In this document: one piece after another, positions 17,715 to 27,439 of the stretch
Layout of the letters: each line of letters opens with the position of its first letter
How positions within the stretch are numbered: position 1 is the stretch's first letter
NCBI GenBank assembly: GCA_045345765.1
Contig: CP148265.1
Location: 744,001-808,000 of the forward strand
Source of the DNA: JAOARY01 sp045345765
GTDB lineage: Bacteria > Bacillota > Clostridia > Peptostreptococcales > Peptostreptococcaceae
Length of the DNA stretch: 64,000 nucleotides
Direction of reading: 5' to 3'
Notes under the pieces: generated by a model
The model's input: the letters and a program-made list of their open reading frames with translations, nothing else
What the model was told of the DNA's origin: nothing
The model's database searches: none
Translations under genes and position numbers: made by a program

Positions 17715-18587
17715 TTATTTATTTTCCTCTATTTTCTTTTTCATAAAATCTATTAAATCAGATTTAAATTCGTCTCTTTTTAATGCAAAATCAATAGTAG
17801 CTTCTAAATATCCCATTTTATTTCCTACATCATATCTTTTTCCATCAAATATATAAGAATACATATTTTCTTTTTTAGCTAATTCCTTTAAAGCATCTGT
17901 TAATTGTATTTCTCCACCTTTTCCAGGTTTCGTAGTTTCTAATATATCGAAAATTTGAGGGGTTATTATATATCTTCCTAGTATAGCAACATTAGATGGT
18001 GCATCTTTTGGATTTGGTTTTTCTACCAAATCATTCACTTTACGAATCTTTTGACCGTCCTTTTCTCCATCAACTATTCCATATTTGCTTGTCTCTTCTT
18101 TTTTTACTTCTTGAACACCTAATACTGTTCCTTGTTTATCCTCATACACATCCATAAGTTGTTTTATGCAAGGTACTTTTGAATCTACAACATCATCACC
18201 TAGTAAAACCGCAAACGGTTCATTACCTATAAAAGGTTTCCCACATAAAATTGCATGACCAAGACCCTTTGCCTCTTTTTGTCTTATATAATGTATTCTA
18301 ACCATATCAGATATGTCTCTAACCATTTTTAAAAGCTCATCTTTTCCTGATTTTTCTAAAGATAATTCTAGTTCTATAGATTTATCAAAATGATCTTCTA
18401 TTGATCTTTTATGTCTTCCTGTAACTATTAAAATATCTTCTATTCCAGCTTCTATAGCTTCTTCTACAATATATTGTAATGTTGGTTTATCAACTATTGG
18501 TATCATCTCTTTTGGTGAAGCCTTTGTTGCTGGTAAAAATCTAGTACCAAAACCAGCCGCTGGTATTATCGCCTTTTTTACTTTCAT
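17715..18587 (-). CDS. galU: UTP-glucose-1-phosphate uridylyltransferase
   Basis: Makes UDP-glucose from UTP and glucose 1-phosphate for envelope glycans and glycolipids. The 290-aa protein starts with the nucleotidyltransferase signature AAGFGTRFLPATKASPKEM and continues with IVDKPTLQYIVEEA and LGHAILC, as in GalU/GtaB. The ATG at 18587 has AGGGGTG six bases upstream; an in-frame GTG at 18596 overlaps that SD. It appears to be a single-gene unit ending at a strong terminator. Confidence 0.95.
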   Translation of the reverse strand: MKVKKAIIPAAGFGTRFLPATKASPKEMIPIVDKPTLQYIVEEAIEAGIEDILIVTGRHKRSIEDHFDKSIELELSLEKSGKDELLKMVRDISDMVRIHYIRQKEAKGLGHAILCGKPFIGNEPFAVLLGDDVVDSKVPCIKQLMDVYEDKQGTVLGVQEVKKEETSKYGIVDGEKDGQKIRKVNDLVEKPNPKDAPSNVAILGRYIITPQIFDILETTKPGKGGEIQLTDALKELAKKENMYSYIFDGKRYDVGNKMGYLEATIDFALKRDEFKSDLIDFMKKKIEENK

Positions 18588-18710
18588 ATAATTCACCCCT
18601 ATATAGATTTAATATGCTGTTCAATTTATTTATTTTATATAACAACTTATATTATACCCATATAATATCGTTTTATTTTATTAGAACTTAATTAAAAATA
18701 CAAAAATATT

Positions 18711-20267
18711 TTAATTATAATCATATTCATCTATAAACTTTTTATCTTTAGCATCTATTATATTATTGTCAAACTCTACTTTATAATGTACTCTATCTAG
18801 AGAATTATTATAAAATATCACATGATTATAATTTTTCTCTAAATAATCTTTTATCATATTAAGTGCTTCTTTATTAGATATATTATAATCTAATACTTCT
18901 ACATTTTGATTATCTCTATCTCTTTCAATTATATAATCACTTATTTCTTCTAAGTATTTTCCTGAATATGAGAATTCTATATACGAATTTAATATATCTT
19001 TCCCATCTATATTTTCATAGAATATAATTTTAGGTTCTTTTGTCTTTTTAAGAACCGCATTTAAATTTATATTCTCTAAATTTGGCTTTATTTCTTTTAA
19101 TAGATTAATTGCATTACTATATATATTTTTGTAATTTATATCTTCATCAGTATAAGAATAAATTCCTGGAGAATAAGAAATATCAAAATAATCTACTTTT
19201 CCATATTTATCAATATCTATATAAGCACTATAATCAGTTTTTGAATTATCTTCTATTTGCATTTCATAAATTTCTAAATCTTCATCATATGTTATATCAT
19301 CTATATAACAACCTTTTGATAAATATTTTTTTGCAATATTTAATCCAGCAATTTTAGCTTCCTCTTCAGTTATTATTTTATCATTTAATATAGCTTTTGA
19401 TTTTAATTTACTTTCTATATCTTTATCTAATTCAATTCTTATGAAATCTGAAATTAAATTAAAATCCCCCAATTCTCTTATATAAACCTTATTATCCTGC
19501 AAATCTACATATCTATCTAAATAATTTATATCAAAATAACAAGGTATTAGATTAACTCTATTAAACTTTTTATTTTCCTCGCATAAATATCCTTTTTTTA
19601 AATCAATTGAATCCACAACTTTTTTTATAACTTCTTTTTTAGTAAGTTCTTTTAATTCACCCAAATCCAAATCAAACTCTTCAACTTCGTAGACATCACT
19701 AATATCAGAAAAATCTATTAAATTAAGATTGTCATCAATATTTAATTTTATATATTTATCTTCAACCATTATATTATCTTTGTAAATATGATAATAAATC
19801 GATATACAATCCTTATAATCACTAATCTCATAAGTATATTTATTTACATCGAATAAATTTAAACAATCTTTTCTATATGTATTTAAATAGTTCAAAAATA
19901 TTTCATCTGATGCTTTTTTATATTTATTAAAATTTTCTTGTTTAGATTCTACTTTTTTTTCATTTTCACTATCTAAATAACAATCAAACATATAAACACG
20001 AATAGTTCCATCTATATCTCCTATTTCAAAATCATATAATTCTTCCTCATCTTTTTTTAATGTTATTTCTACAAATGACATACAATTATATTCATTATAG
20101 TAATCAATAGAAATATCATATTTTTCTTCTTCATATTCTAAATTTGCTAATTTCAAAAAATCCTTTATGCTTGATTTGACTTTTTCATCTCGGTCTTCCT
20201 GCGCAAAAGAAATATTAAAACTAAAAATACAAATAATCAAACTTATTATTATACTTATTTTTTTCAT
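18711..20267 (-). CDS. Secreted protein of unknown function, YcdB/PepSY-like
   Basis: A 518-aa exported protein with a typical signal peptide (residues 1-22, cleavage after SFA). The mature part is acidic and rich in Asp, Tyr and Asn. Repeated units each contain a helix of the type ITEEEAKIAGLNIAKKYL or ISNKEALNMIKDYLEKNY followed by beta strands of alternating polarity, which recalls PepSY and YcdB/YcdC-type domains of Firmicute surface proteins. I recognise the style rather than a precise family. AAAGAGG precedes the ATG. It stands alone between galU and the oxidoreductase terminator; function unknown. Confidence 0.6.
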   Translation of the reverse strand: MKKISIIISLIICIFSFNISFAQEDRDEKVKSSIKDFLKLANLEYEEEKYDISIDYYNEYNCMSFVEITLKKDEEELYDFEIGDIDGTIRVYMFDCYLDSENEKKVESKQENFNKYKKASDEIFLNYLNTYRKDCLNLFDVNKYTYEISDYKDCISIYYHIYKDNIMVEDKYIKLNIDDNLNLIDFSDISDVYEVEEFDLDLGELKELTKKEVIKKVVDSIDLKKGYLCEENKKFNRVNLIPCYFDINYLDRYVDLQDNKVYIRELGDFNLISDFIRIELDKDIESKLKSKAILNDKIITEEEAKIAGLNIAKKYLSKGCYIDDITYDEDLEIYEMQIEDNSKTDYSAYIDIDKYGKVDYFDISYSPGIYSYTDEDINYKNIYSNAINLLKEIKPNLENINLNAVLKKTKEPKIIFYENIDGKDILNSYIEFSYSGKYLEEISDYIIERDRDNQNVEVLDYNISNKEALNMIKDYLEKNYNHVIFYNNSLDRVHYKVEFDNNIIDAKDKKFIDEYDYN

Positions 20268-20303
20268 CTAAAAACCTCTTTCCTCTTTAATAATTTTATG
20301 TAA

Positions 20304-20356
20304 TATAAAAACTCTTAGAACCCAAGGTATATTCTACCTTTATATTCTAAGAGTTT
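20304..20356 (-). terminator. Two-part terminator hairpin after the oxidoreductase gene
   Basis: A 12-bp outer stem (AAACTCTTAGAA with TTCTAAGAGTTT) encloses a second 6-bp hairpin (AAGGTA with TACCTT). A moderate U-rich stretch follows on the minus strand. Confidence 0.65.
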
Positions 20357-20398
20357 CAACTTATTCTATATTACTGTTTAATTACAATTTTATTTCAA

Positions 20399-21826
20399 TC
20401 ATTTTTTATTTATTATTTCCCCGTATTTTTTTATTAAGTCAAATACAATTCCATCACTTGCAAATTCTCTCCAATAAAGATCTGTCACATTCTTTAGGGC
20501 TTCTGATTTTGAAGGATATGGATATACAATTTGTGATAAACTACCTACTTTCTTTTTGTTTTTCATAGCATAAACAATTGGTTGCAAAACACTTGACGCA
20601 TCTTCTAGTAAACCATGTGCACCTAATATATATCCATTTTTATCACAAATAATTCTTATAATCCCATTTGTATTATCTTCAGCGACAAATCTATCAACTT
20701 CTTCTAATGAAAGTTCATAAACTTTTACACCCTTATATTCTTTTAACGCCTCTATTTCTGTCAGCCCTAGATGAAAAATTTCTGGATCACAATATGTTGC
20801 ATACGGAATATCCTTATAATACCTTTTTTGATTTAATTTGTACATAGAATTGAAAAATGCAAGTCTAGCTTCATAAGAGGCTACATGAGTAAATTGCATA
20901 CCTCCTATAACATCACCTATTGCATATATATTTTTCTTTGTTGTTCTTAAATTTAAATCAACCACAATATAGCCCTTATTTGTTTTCACCCCTATATTTT
21001 CCAGACCTAAATTTTCTATATTACCCTGTCTTCCTGTTGCAATTAAAATCTTTTCCGCCTGAATAATAATTTCCTTTTTATCTATATTTCCAATTAATAA
21101 AACTTGTTTAGCTTCTTGTTTTATCTCTTTTTGTTTAAAATGTTCTATAAATTCTATTCCTTCATCTTCTAATATATTTTTTAATTTATTAGAAATAATT
21201 TTCTCTTCTTTTTTTAATATTCTACTTCCTCTTAGTACGACTTTTACATCCACTCCAAATCTATTTAATATTTGCGCAAATTCAATTCCGATTGGTCCTG
21301 AACCCAAAATTATAATAGACTTTGGAAGTTCTTTTAATTTTAATAACTCTATATTTGTTAAATAATCTATATCCAAAAGACCTTTTAAATTTGGAACTTT
21401 AGGTGATGAGCCTGTTGCAATAATAAATTTTTTTGAATTTATTATTCTTTTTTCATTCTTCATTTGAACTTCTAATTTATTCTCATCCAAAAACTTTACT
21501 TCTCCTATTATTACATCCACACCTAACGAGTTAAATCTTTGAATCGAATCATTTATCGCAATCTTTTCTTGTGCCTTTATCATCCTTTCTCTTGCATCTT
21601 TAAAATTAAAAACCCAAGAAGCTTCTAAATCCTTAGTGTATTTATTTATATTATGAATAATTTTTGATGAACTAACAAGAGATTTTGTAGGGACACAACC
21701 ATTCCAAAGACAATCTCCACCTAATTTATCTTTTTCAATCAATAAAACTTTAAAACCAAAATTCGCACCATAAGATGCTATACTAAGTCCAGCAGAACCT
21801 CCTCCAATTACAACAATATCATACAA
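20399..21826 (-). CDS. FAD-dependent pyridine nucleotide-disulfide oxidoreductase (MerA/Lpd-like)
   Basis: A 475-aa flavoprotein of the class I disulfide reductase family. The FAD-binding GGGSAGLSIAS loop is at the N-terminus, the redox-active pair is Cys39 and Cys44 (GGDCLWNGCVPTKS), the NAD(P)-binding loop is ILGSGPIGIEFAQ, and the second FAD segment contains YAIGDV. The dimerisation domain from about 345 lacks the C-terminal His-Glu dyad context of true lipoamide dehydrogenases and the extra Cys pairs of mercuric reductase, so the substrate is open. AAAGGAG precedes the ATG. No pyruvate dehydrogenase or mer genes are nearby. Confidence 0.85.
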   Translation of the reverse strand: MYDIVVIGGGSAGLSIASYGANFGFKVLLIEKDKLGGDCLWNGCVPTKSLVSSSKIIHNINKYTKDLEASWVFNFKDARERMIKAQEKIAINDSIQRFNSLGVDVIIGEVKFLDENKLEVQMKNEKRIINSKKFIIATGSSPKVPNLKGLLDIDYLTNIELLKLKELPKSIIILGSGPIGIEFAQILNRFGVDVKVVLRGSRILKKEEKIISNKLKNILEDEGIEFIEHFKQKEIKQEAKQVLLIGNIDKKEIIIQAEKILIATGRQGNIENLGLENIGVKTNKGYIVVDLNLRTTKKNIYAIGDVIGGMQFTHVASYEARLAFFNSMYKLNQKRYYKDIPYATYCDPEIFHLGLTEIEALKEYKGVKVYELSLEEVDRFVAEDNTNGIIRIICDKNGYILGAHGLLEDASSVLQPIVYAMKNKKKVGSLSQIVYPYPSKSEALKNVTDLYWREFASDGIVFDLIKKYGEIINKK

Positions 21827-21857
21827 ATATATCTACTCCTTTATCTTTATAAACCTC

Positions 21858-21895
21858 AAAAAGCTATCTTTATAAATAAAGATAGCTTTTTTATT
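21858..21895 (-). terminator. Intrinsic terminator after hpf
   Basis: AAAAAGCTATCTTTA pairs with TAAAGATAGCTTTTT over 15 bp with a 4-base loop, giving a U-tract on the minus strand. The core is almost the same as the terminator at 33235-33271. Confidence 0.88.
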
Positions 21896-21910
21896 TAAAT
21901 TTTATTCATA

Positions 21911-22432
21911 TTAAGGTTCTAATATCCCATAATTTCCATCATTTCTTTTGTAAAGTACATTTGTTTCTTCACTAACAGAATTTATGAATACAAAGAAATC
22001 ATGACCCAATAATTCCATTTGAAGTATTGCTTCTTCTTCACTCATTGGCTTAAACCCAAAAGTTTTTCTTCTTACAATCTTATCTTTAAGTTCATCTGAT
22101 TCATCATCAAAACTTGTTATATTTTCAAATCTTATTGTAGAATGACCTTTTCTTTTTAATTTCGTCTTATGTTTTCTTAATTGTTTAGATAATTTTTCAA
22201 CAACCTTATCTATAGCATTGTAAAGATCTTGTTCCGAATCTTCAGCTCTTATAAGGCCTCCATTAATAGGTATAGATACCTCTATTCTCTGTAAATTCTT
22301 TTCAGTACTTAAAACAATTTTAAATTCAGTCTCTTTAACAAAGAATTTTTCAAGTCTCGAAAGTTTCTCCTCCACAGAAGCTCTTAATCCGTCAGTTACC
22401 TTAATGTTTTTACCACTAACTATCATTTTCAT
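21911..22432 (-). CDS. hpf: Ribosome hibernation promoting factor, long form
   Basis: Binds the 30S subunit and drives 70S pairing into inactive 100S dimers in slow growth. The 173-aa protein has the RaiA/YfiA domain (about 1-100, with KVTDGLRASVEEKLSRLEKF and a basic KQLRKHKTKLKRKG segment) and the C-terminal dimerisation domain (about 118-173, KTFGFKPMSEEEAILQMELLGHDFFVFINS) that defines the long form of Firmicutes. AAAGGAGG lies seven bases before the ATG. It is a single-gene unit. The 286-bp upstream gap should hold its promoter, but I cannot choose one with confidence. Confidence 0.95.
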   Translation of the reverse strand: MKMIVSGKNIKVTDGLRASVEEKLSRLEKFFVKETEFKIVLSTEKNLQRIEVSIPINGGLIRAEDSEQDLYNAIDKVVEKLSKQLRKHKTKLKRKGHSTIRFENITSFDDESDELKDKIVRRKTFGFKPMSEEEAILQMELLGHDFFVFINSVSEETNVLYKRNDGNYGILEP

Positions 22433-22690
22433 ACAATTTCCTCCTTTGAAAACAGCTGCTTTTTTGTGAAAGCTTCTTGTTAATATAATATACCCACAAA
22501 AGCTTTAAGAAAACTTTTTATTTTTAACAGAATCTTAAGATTTTTAGCTATTATTGTTTCTATTTCTCCTTTAAATAAATTCTTATTTATGCTATAAATA
22601 TATTTGGTAATAAAAATATTTTTATAATTTGTATAATCACTTATTTTTATAAAATCTAAAAACTATAATATTCTTCTAAAAAAATATATT

Positions 22691-22732
22691 CTAAGTTAAA
22701 AATAAACTATTAATTTTATTACTTAACTTTAG
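22691..22732 (-). terminator. Possible terminator at the end of the V-ATPase operon
   Basis: CTAAAGTTAA at the end of the subunit D coding sequence can pair with TTAACTTAG (one bulge) across a 23-base loop, followed on the minus strand by a seven-base U-run. The long loop makes this a moderate call. Confidence 0.45.
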
Positions 22733-23333
22733 ATTTAACTCTTTTTAATCTAAAAAAATCTTCTCTTTCTTTTTCTTCCAAAAATTCTCTTATTGTTTTA
22801 TAACCATCTTTATATTTTGGTATTATTATATTGTCAAGAGCATTAGCACGCTTTTGAGTCTTTCTAATTTCTATAGCTAATTTATAAATACTAGTTTCTA
22901 ACTGTGCATATACATATACTAAATATTTTACTTTCCTAAAATGCATAACAACATTATCAAAGGCCGCATTCGTTCTATAAAAACCATAAGAAGGTGTAAA
23001 TTCAATCTCCTTATAATCTATTATCGGTATTTCAACCCCCATAACAGATTTATATAATATATTAAAATTTTCTGTTTTAGATATTGATTTTGCAACTTCT
23101 TCAACACTATTAATTCCCATAGTTAAGTTTACTGTTTGCAAAGCTTTGTAACCCTTTTCAAGCTCTGTATAAATATTTTTTTGCACTTTTTCTGCATCTG
23201 AAACCATAGACATAAGTTCTCTTATTAAAATATTTCTTTTCTTATCTAAAAGTTCAAATCCATTTTCACAAAATTCTAATGAAGATTTTATTTTCAGTAG
23301 ATTTGCTTTGGTTGGTGCAAATTCATTATTCAT
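22719..23333 (-). CDS. ntpD: V-type ATPase subunit D
   Basis: Central-shaft subunit of the rotary ATPase, equivalent to gamma of F-ATPases. The 204-aa protein starts with the family pattern FAPTKANLLKIKSSLEF and is helical and coiled-coil at both ends, with a family motif ANALDNIIIPKY near residue 165. The ATG at 23333 is preferred: GGGTG lies seven bases upstream, and it overlaps the subunit B stop by 8 bp, implying translational coupling. Last gene of the operon. Confidence 0.94.
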   Translation of the reverse strand: MNNEFAPTKANLLKIKSSLEFCENGFELLDKKRNILIRELMSMVSDAEKVQKNIYTELEKGYKALQTVNLTMGINSVEEVAKSISKTENFNILYKSVMGVEIPIIDYKEIEFTPSYGFYRTNAAFDNVVMHFRKVKYLVYVYAQLETSIYKLAIEIRKTQKRANALDNIIIPKYKDGYKTIREFLEEKEREDFFRLKRVKSKVK

Positions 23334-24708
23334 ACAAATCACCCATATATTTTTCAATATATTTGCTATCTAATCTATCAAGTTCAGATTTAGGAAGTAC
23401 TTTTAACATATCCCAAGCTAAATCCAAGGATGTAAAAATACTTCTATTTTCATCAAATTCCTGTTTTAAAAATTCAGCTTCAAATCTTCTCCCAAAATTC
23501 ATATAAGATTTGTCGACCTTAGATAAATCTTCCTCACCTATAATTTGAGCCAATGCCCTTACCTCTTTAACCCTTGAATATGATGCAAATAATTGACTAG
23601 ACACATCTTCATGATCATCTCTTGTAAAACCTTCTCCTATACCATCTTTCATTAGTCTTGATAAGGATGGTTGTATATCAACAGGTGGATATATATCCTT
23701 TTGAAATAAATCTCTTGAAAGAACCACTTGTCCTTCTGTTATATAACCTGTTAAATCTGGTATAGGATGAGTTATATCATCATTTGGCATTGTTAGTATT
23801 GGAAGCAATGTAACAGATCCTTCTTTTCCTTTTATAATCCCAGCTCTTTCATATAAACTCGCTAAATCACTATATAAATAACCTGGATACCCTTTTCTTG
23901 ATGGAACTTCTTCTCTAGCAGAGGATATCTCTCTTAATGCCTCACAATAACTTGTCATATCTGATATTATAACTAAAACATGCATATTCTCTTCAAATGC
24001 TAAATATTCAGCAGCACTAAGAGCACATCTTGGGGCACTAATTCTTTCTACAACAGGGTCATCAGCCAAATTAACATACATACAAACTCTTTCTAATGCA
24101 CCAGATTCTTCAAATACCTTCTTAAAAAAACTATAATCATCATGTTTTATCCCCATTGCAGCAAATACTATACAAAAATTATTTGATTTTACATTTTGTA
24201 ATTTTGCCTGTTTTATTATCTGTGCTGCAATTTCATTGTGAGATAAACCATTAGCAGAAAAAATAGGTAACTTTTGACCCCTTATCAAAGTAGCCAAAAC
24301 ATCTATAGATGAAATACCCGTTTGAATAAAATCTTTTGGATAAATTCTACAAAATGGATTTATCGCATGACCATTTATATCGTATTTTTTATTAGAATAT
24401 ATATCACCATAATTATCTATAGGTTTACCCACTCCATTAAAAGTTCTACCCAATATACTTTTATTAAGAGCTAATGTTAATGGTTTGCTAGTAAATTTAA
24501 CTTTAACATTATCTGTGCTAATTCCAAAGGTTCCTTCAAAAACCTGAGCTACAATCTTATCTTCGTCTATTAATATAACTTTACCTTTTCTCTTTGTTTT
24601 ATCTTCCATTTCAATTTCTATTATTTCCCCATAAAAAGCATCTTTTACTTTTTCCAAAACTATAAGGGGACCTTCTATTTCTTTTATTTTTAAATATTGC
24701 AGTTTCAA
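23326..24708 (-). CDS. ntpB: V-type ATPase subunit B (regulatory)
   Basis: The non-catalytic nucleotide-binding-fold subunit of the A3B3 head, 460 aa. It has the usual degenerate P-loop region (FSANGLSHNEIAAQI) without a Walker Lys, and the family signature PSRKGYPGYLYSDLASLYERAG. Translation probably starts at TTG with AAGGGGG just upstream, 12 bp after the subunit A stop. It assembles with A, and rotates D and F. Confidence 0.96.
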   Translation of the reverse strand: MKLQYLKIKEIEGPLIVLEKVKDAFYGEIIEIEMEDKTKRKGKVILIDEDKIVAQVFEGTFGISTDNVKVKFTSKPLTLALNKSILGRTFNGVGKPIDNYGDIYSNKKYDINGHAINPFCRIYPKDFIQTGISSIDVLATLIRGQKLPIFSANGLSHNEIAAQIIKQAKLQNVKSNNFCIVFAAMGIKHDDYSFFKKVFEESGALERVCMYVNLADDPVVERISAPRCALSAAEYLAFEENMHVLVIISDMTSYCEALREISSAREEVPSRKGYPGYLYSDLASLYERAGIIKGKEGSVTLLPILTMPNDDITHPIPDLTGYITEGQVVLSRDLFQKDIYPPVDIQPSLSRLMKDGIGEGFTRDDHEDVSSQLFASYSRVKEVRALAQIIGEEDLSKVDKSYMNFGRRFEAEFLKQEFDENRSIFTSLDLAWDMLKVLPKSELDRLDSKYIEKYMGDLYE

Positions 24709-24720
24709 ATCAATTCCCCC

Positions 24721-26499
24721 TTAATGTAAAATCTTATTATATTCTTTCTTAAGATTTTGATAATATTCATCAATTTCTCTTATGAGAGCCAAGAATTTAT
24801 TATCTTCATTATTTTTAATTTCATACTTCATTCTAAGTACTCTTAAAAATATTTCTTCATCTTTAACCTGAGAAAGCGCAACTCCTTTTTTAACCAACTC
24901 TACTGATTTTTCATAAAGTTCTATTATAACTCTTAACATAAGTTCTTGCTTTTTAAGAGGTACATACGTATCTTCACTGTGTAGGGCATTTTGTTGTAAA
25001 TATCCCTTTCTTATAATTTTAGCAATTTCTAATATAAGCCTTTCCTTATCTGGAAGTACATCTTCACCAACTAATTTTACTATTTCCATTAATTTTTCCT
25101 CTTCATGAAGTATAGATAGAGCCTTTTTTCTAAAAGCTAATATATCTTCATCAAAATTCTCCTCGTAAAAATCCGTTAATAAATTTATATAAGAACTATA
25201 GCTTTGCAAAAAATTTATAGCTGGATAATGTCTTGAATATGCTAAATTCCTATCCAATGCTAAAAATGCATTAACAAATCTTTTGGTAGCACTTGTAACA
25301 GGTTCTGAAAAATCTCCACCTGGAGGAGATACCGCTCCTATAACAGTTACAGAACCTTCTCTATCTCCAATAGTGTTTACATATCCTGCTCTTTCATAAA
25401 AAACAGCAAGCCTAGAAGATAAATACGCTGGATACCCTTCTTCTCCTGGCATTTCTTCAAGTCTTCCTGATATTTCTCTAAGTGCTTCAGCCCATCTCGA
25501 TGTAGAATCTGCCATTATAGCAACATGATATCCCATATCTCTATAATATTCAGCTAATGTTATTCCAGTATATATACTAGCTTCTCTAGCAGCTACAGGC
25601 ATATTAGATGTATTTGCTATAAGTATAGTTCTTTCCATAAGTGGTTTATTTGACTTTGGATCTATAAGTTCTGGAAAATCATTAAGAACCTGTGTCATTT
25701 CATTTCCTCTTTCACCGCAACCAATATATATTATGATATCTGCATCAGACCACTTTGCAAGTTGATGTTGAGTCATAGTTTTTCCCGTACCAAAGCCTCC
25801 AGGAAGCGCAACTGTACCACCTTTTCCAATTGGAAAAAAAACATCCAAAACTCTTTGACCCGTAACTAATAATTTATTAACTCCAAGCCTTTCCTTTATA
25901 GGTCTTGGTATTCTTACTGGCCAGTATTGGTGCATATATAAAGGTGTTTCATTTCCTTTTGTATCTTTAACTTTTAAGACTACATCATCTATATTTAATT
26001 CCTTACTTTCATTTATAAAAAATACTTCTCCTTCAATACCCTTAGGAACCATCAATTTATGTTCTATGAGACTTGACTCTTGAACCTTAGCATAAATATC
26101 ACCTTCTTTTATATATTTGCCTATACTCGTTGTGATATCTACATTCCAAAGTCTAGCTTCATTTAATGATAATAGACCTATACCTTCTTTTATAAAACCT
26201 CCGCCTGATACTTCTTCTATTCTTTTTAATGGTCTTTGAATACCATCAAATATGTTTCCAATAAGTCCAGGACCTAATTTTAAGGATAAAGGCTTATTTG
26301 TACTTTTTACTATTTCATTAAATTTAAGACCTTGAGTTTCTTCATAAACTTGAACTATTGCTTCATCTTTTTCTATTGATATGATTTCTCCTATTAATTT
26401 TTTATTTCCAACCATAACCATATCCCTAATCTTAAAGGATGACGCATTATTAATTTTTACAACAGGACCATTTACAGAAACTATTCTTGAATCATTCAT
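24721..26499 (-). CDS. ntpA: V-type ATPase subunit A (catalytic)
   Basis: Catalytic ATP-hydrolysing subunit, 592 aa. The Walker A loop GGFGTGKT is intact (about residue 230), followed by GCGERGNEMT, and the A-specific bulge region lies at about 110-200. PGEEGYPAYLSSRLAVFYERAG is the family signature. The ATG at 26499 is chosen because AGGTG lies seven bases upstream; it overlaps the subunit E stop by 8 bp. Whether the enzyme pumps H+ or Na+ must be judged from subunit K. Confidence 0.97.
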   Translation of the reverse strand: MNDSRIVSVNGPVVKINNASSFKIRDMVMVGNKKLIGEIISIEKDEAIVQVYEETQGLKFNEIVKSTNKPLSLKLGPGLIGNIFDGIQRPLKRIEEVSGGGFIKEGIGLLSLNEARLWNVDITTSIGKYIKEGDIYAKVQESSLIEHKLMVPKGIEGEVFFINESKELNIDDVVLKVKDTKGNETPLYMHQYWPVRIPRPIKERLGVNKLLVTGQRVLDVFFPIGKGGTVALPGGFGTGKTMTQHQLAKWSDADIIIYIGCGERGNEMTQVLNDFPELIDPKSNKPLMERTILIANTSNMPVAAREASIYTGITLAEYYRDMGYHVAIMADSTSRWAEALREISGRLEEMPGEEGYPAYLSSRLAVFYERAGYVNTIGDREGSVTVIGAVSPPGGDFSEPVTSATKRFVNAFLALDRNLAYSRHYPAINFLQSYSSYINLLTDFYEENFDEDILAFRKKALSILHEEEKLMEIVKLVGEDVLPDKERLILEIAKIIRKGYLQQNALHSEDTYVPLKKQELMLRVIIELYEKSVELVKKGVALSQVKDEEIFLRVLRMKYEIKNNEDNKFLALIREIDEYYQNLKKEYNKILH

Positions 26500-27118
26500 C
26501 CAAATCACCTACTAACACTGTATCCATTATATATGCTCCAATTTCATCTTTTAAATTTTCTATCATATCATCAATAGATATATCAATCATATATAAATTA
26601 TCAAAAGAATAAATAAAGCAACCTCCAAGAATCTCATCTTTTGAAATTCTAATTTCTATTTCAATTCCCTCTTCTTTTAATTCTTTTATAAATTGATTTA
26701 CTATATCTTTATCACGACTTGAACATTCTATTATGAATTTAGAACAATTTTCAATCAGGGCAATACCTTCTTTTATTTTTTTAAATAAAAAATCCGCATA
26801 CTCTTCATTTTTACAAAAATCTTCTATATGAATTTTTATTTCTTCAGTAATATCTTTTATAAATCTCTCTCTTAATTTAAATAAATCTCTTTTTCTTTCT
26901 ATTCTAGCCTTTGAAATAAGTGCATTTCTTTCTTGTTCACCCTTCCTTTTCATTTTATTTATTTCTTTTAATTGTTCTCTTTTAAACTCCTTTTCTTTTT
27001 GCACCAAAACATTTTGTTCTTCTTCCTTTAATTTATTCATCTCTTCTTGAAATTCAGTATTCAGGTTTTCATTTATCACTCTATCAAAAAAATCTATTTT
27101 ATTTTCTATTGAAGGCAT
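26492..27118 (-). CDS. ntpE: V-type ATPase subunit E
   Basis: Peripheral-stalk subunit, 208 aa. The first ~110 residues are a charged coiled coil (MNKLKEEEQNVLVQKEKEF and onward) that pairs with subunit H/G, and the C-terminal part is the globular head-binding domain with the family GGCFIYSFD segment. AAGGAGGG precedes the ATG. It lies 11 bp after subunit F and overlaps subunit A. Confidence 0.9.
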   Translation of the reverse strand: MPSIENKIDFFDRVINENLNTEFQEEMNKLKEEEQNVLVQKEKEFKREQLKEINKMKRKGEQERNALISKARIERKRDLFKLRERFIKDITEEIKIHIEDFCKNEEYADFLFKKIKEGIALIENCSKFIIECSSRDKDIVNQFIKELKEEGIEIEIRISKDEILGGCFIYSFDNLYMIDISIDDMIENLKDEIGAYIMDTVLVGDLDE

Positions 27119-27129
27119 AAAATCCCTCC

Positions 27130-27438
27130 TTAAATTTTTATTCCAACAGAATCTCTTATATATTTTGTTATATTTCCTTCAGCCCTTTTGCTTCCATGTC
27201 TATCTGGAATTTCTATTATTAGTGGTTTTCTCCTATTTCTTTTTACATACTCCACTTCACTCTTTATCTTATCCATAATAATTTCTGTAAGAATTATAAT
27301 ACCTATATCTTCATCTTCCAATAGTTTATTAAAAAGTCTCTTTATTTCACTTTCTTCATGAACTATAGAATTATTAATTCCTGCTAATCTAAATGCTAAA
27401 GCAGTATCTCTATTATCACTAATAAGATAACTTTTCAT
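27130..27438 (-). CDS. ntpF: V-type ATPase subunit F
   Basis: Small (102 aa) central-stalk subunit that binds D and tunes catalysis. It has the family start (SYLISDNRDTALAFRLAGI), the EDIGIIILTEIIMDKI core and a late PLIIEIPDRHG segment, as in archaeal AtpF and Enterococcus NtpG. Subunit naming differs between systems: Enterococcus calls this one NtpG. AGGAAGG precedes the ATG, and the subunit K stop is adjacent. Confidence 0.9.
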   Translation of the reverse strand: MKSYLISDNRDTALAFRLAGINNSIVHEESEIKRLFNKLLEDEDIGIIILTEIIMDKIKSEVEYVKRNRRKPLIIEIPDRHGSKRAEGNITKYIRDSVGIKI

Positions 27439-27439
27439 A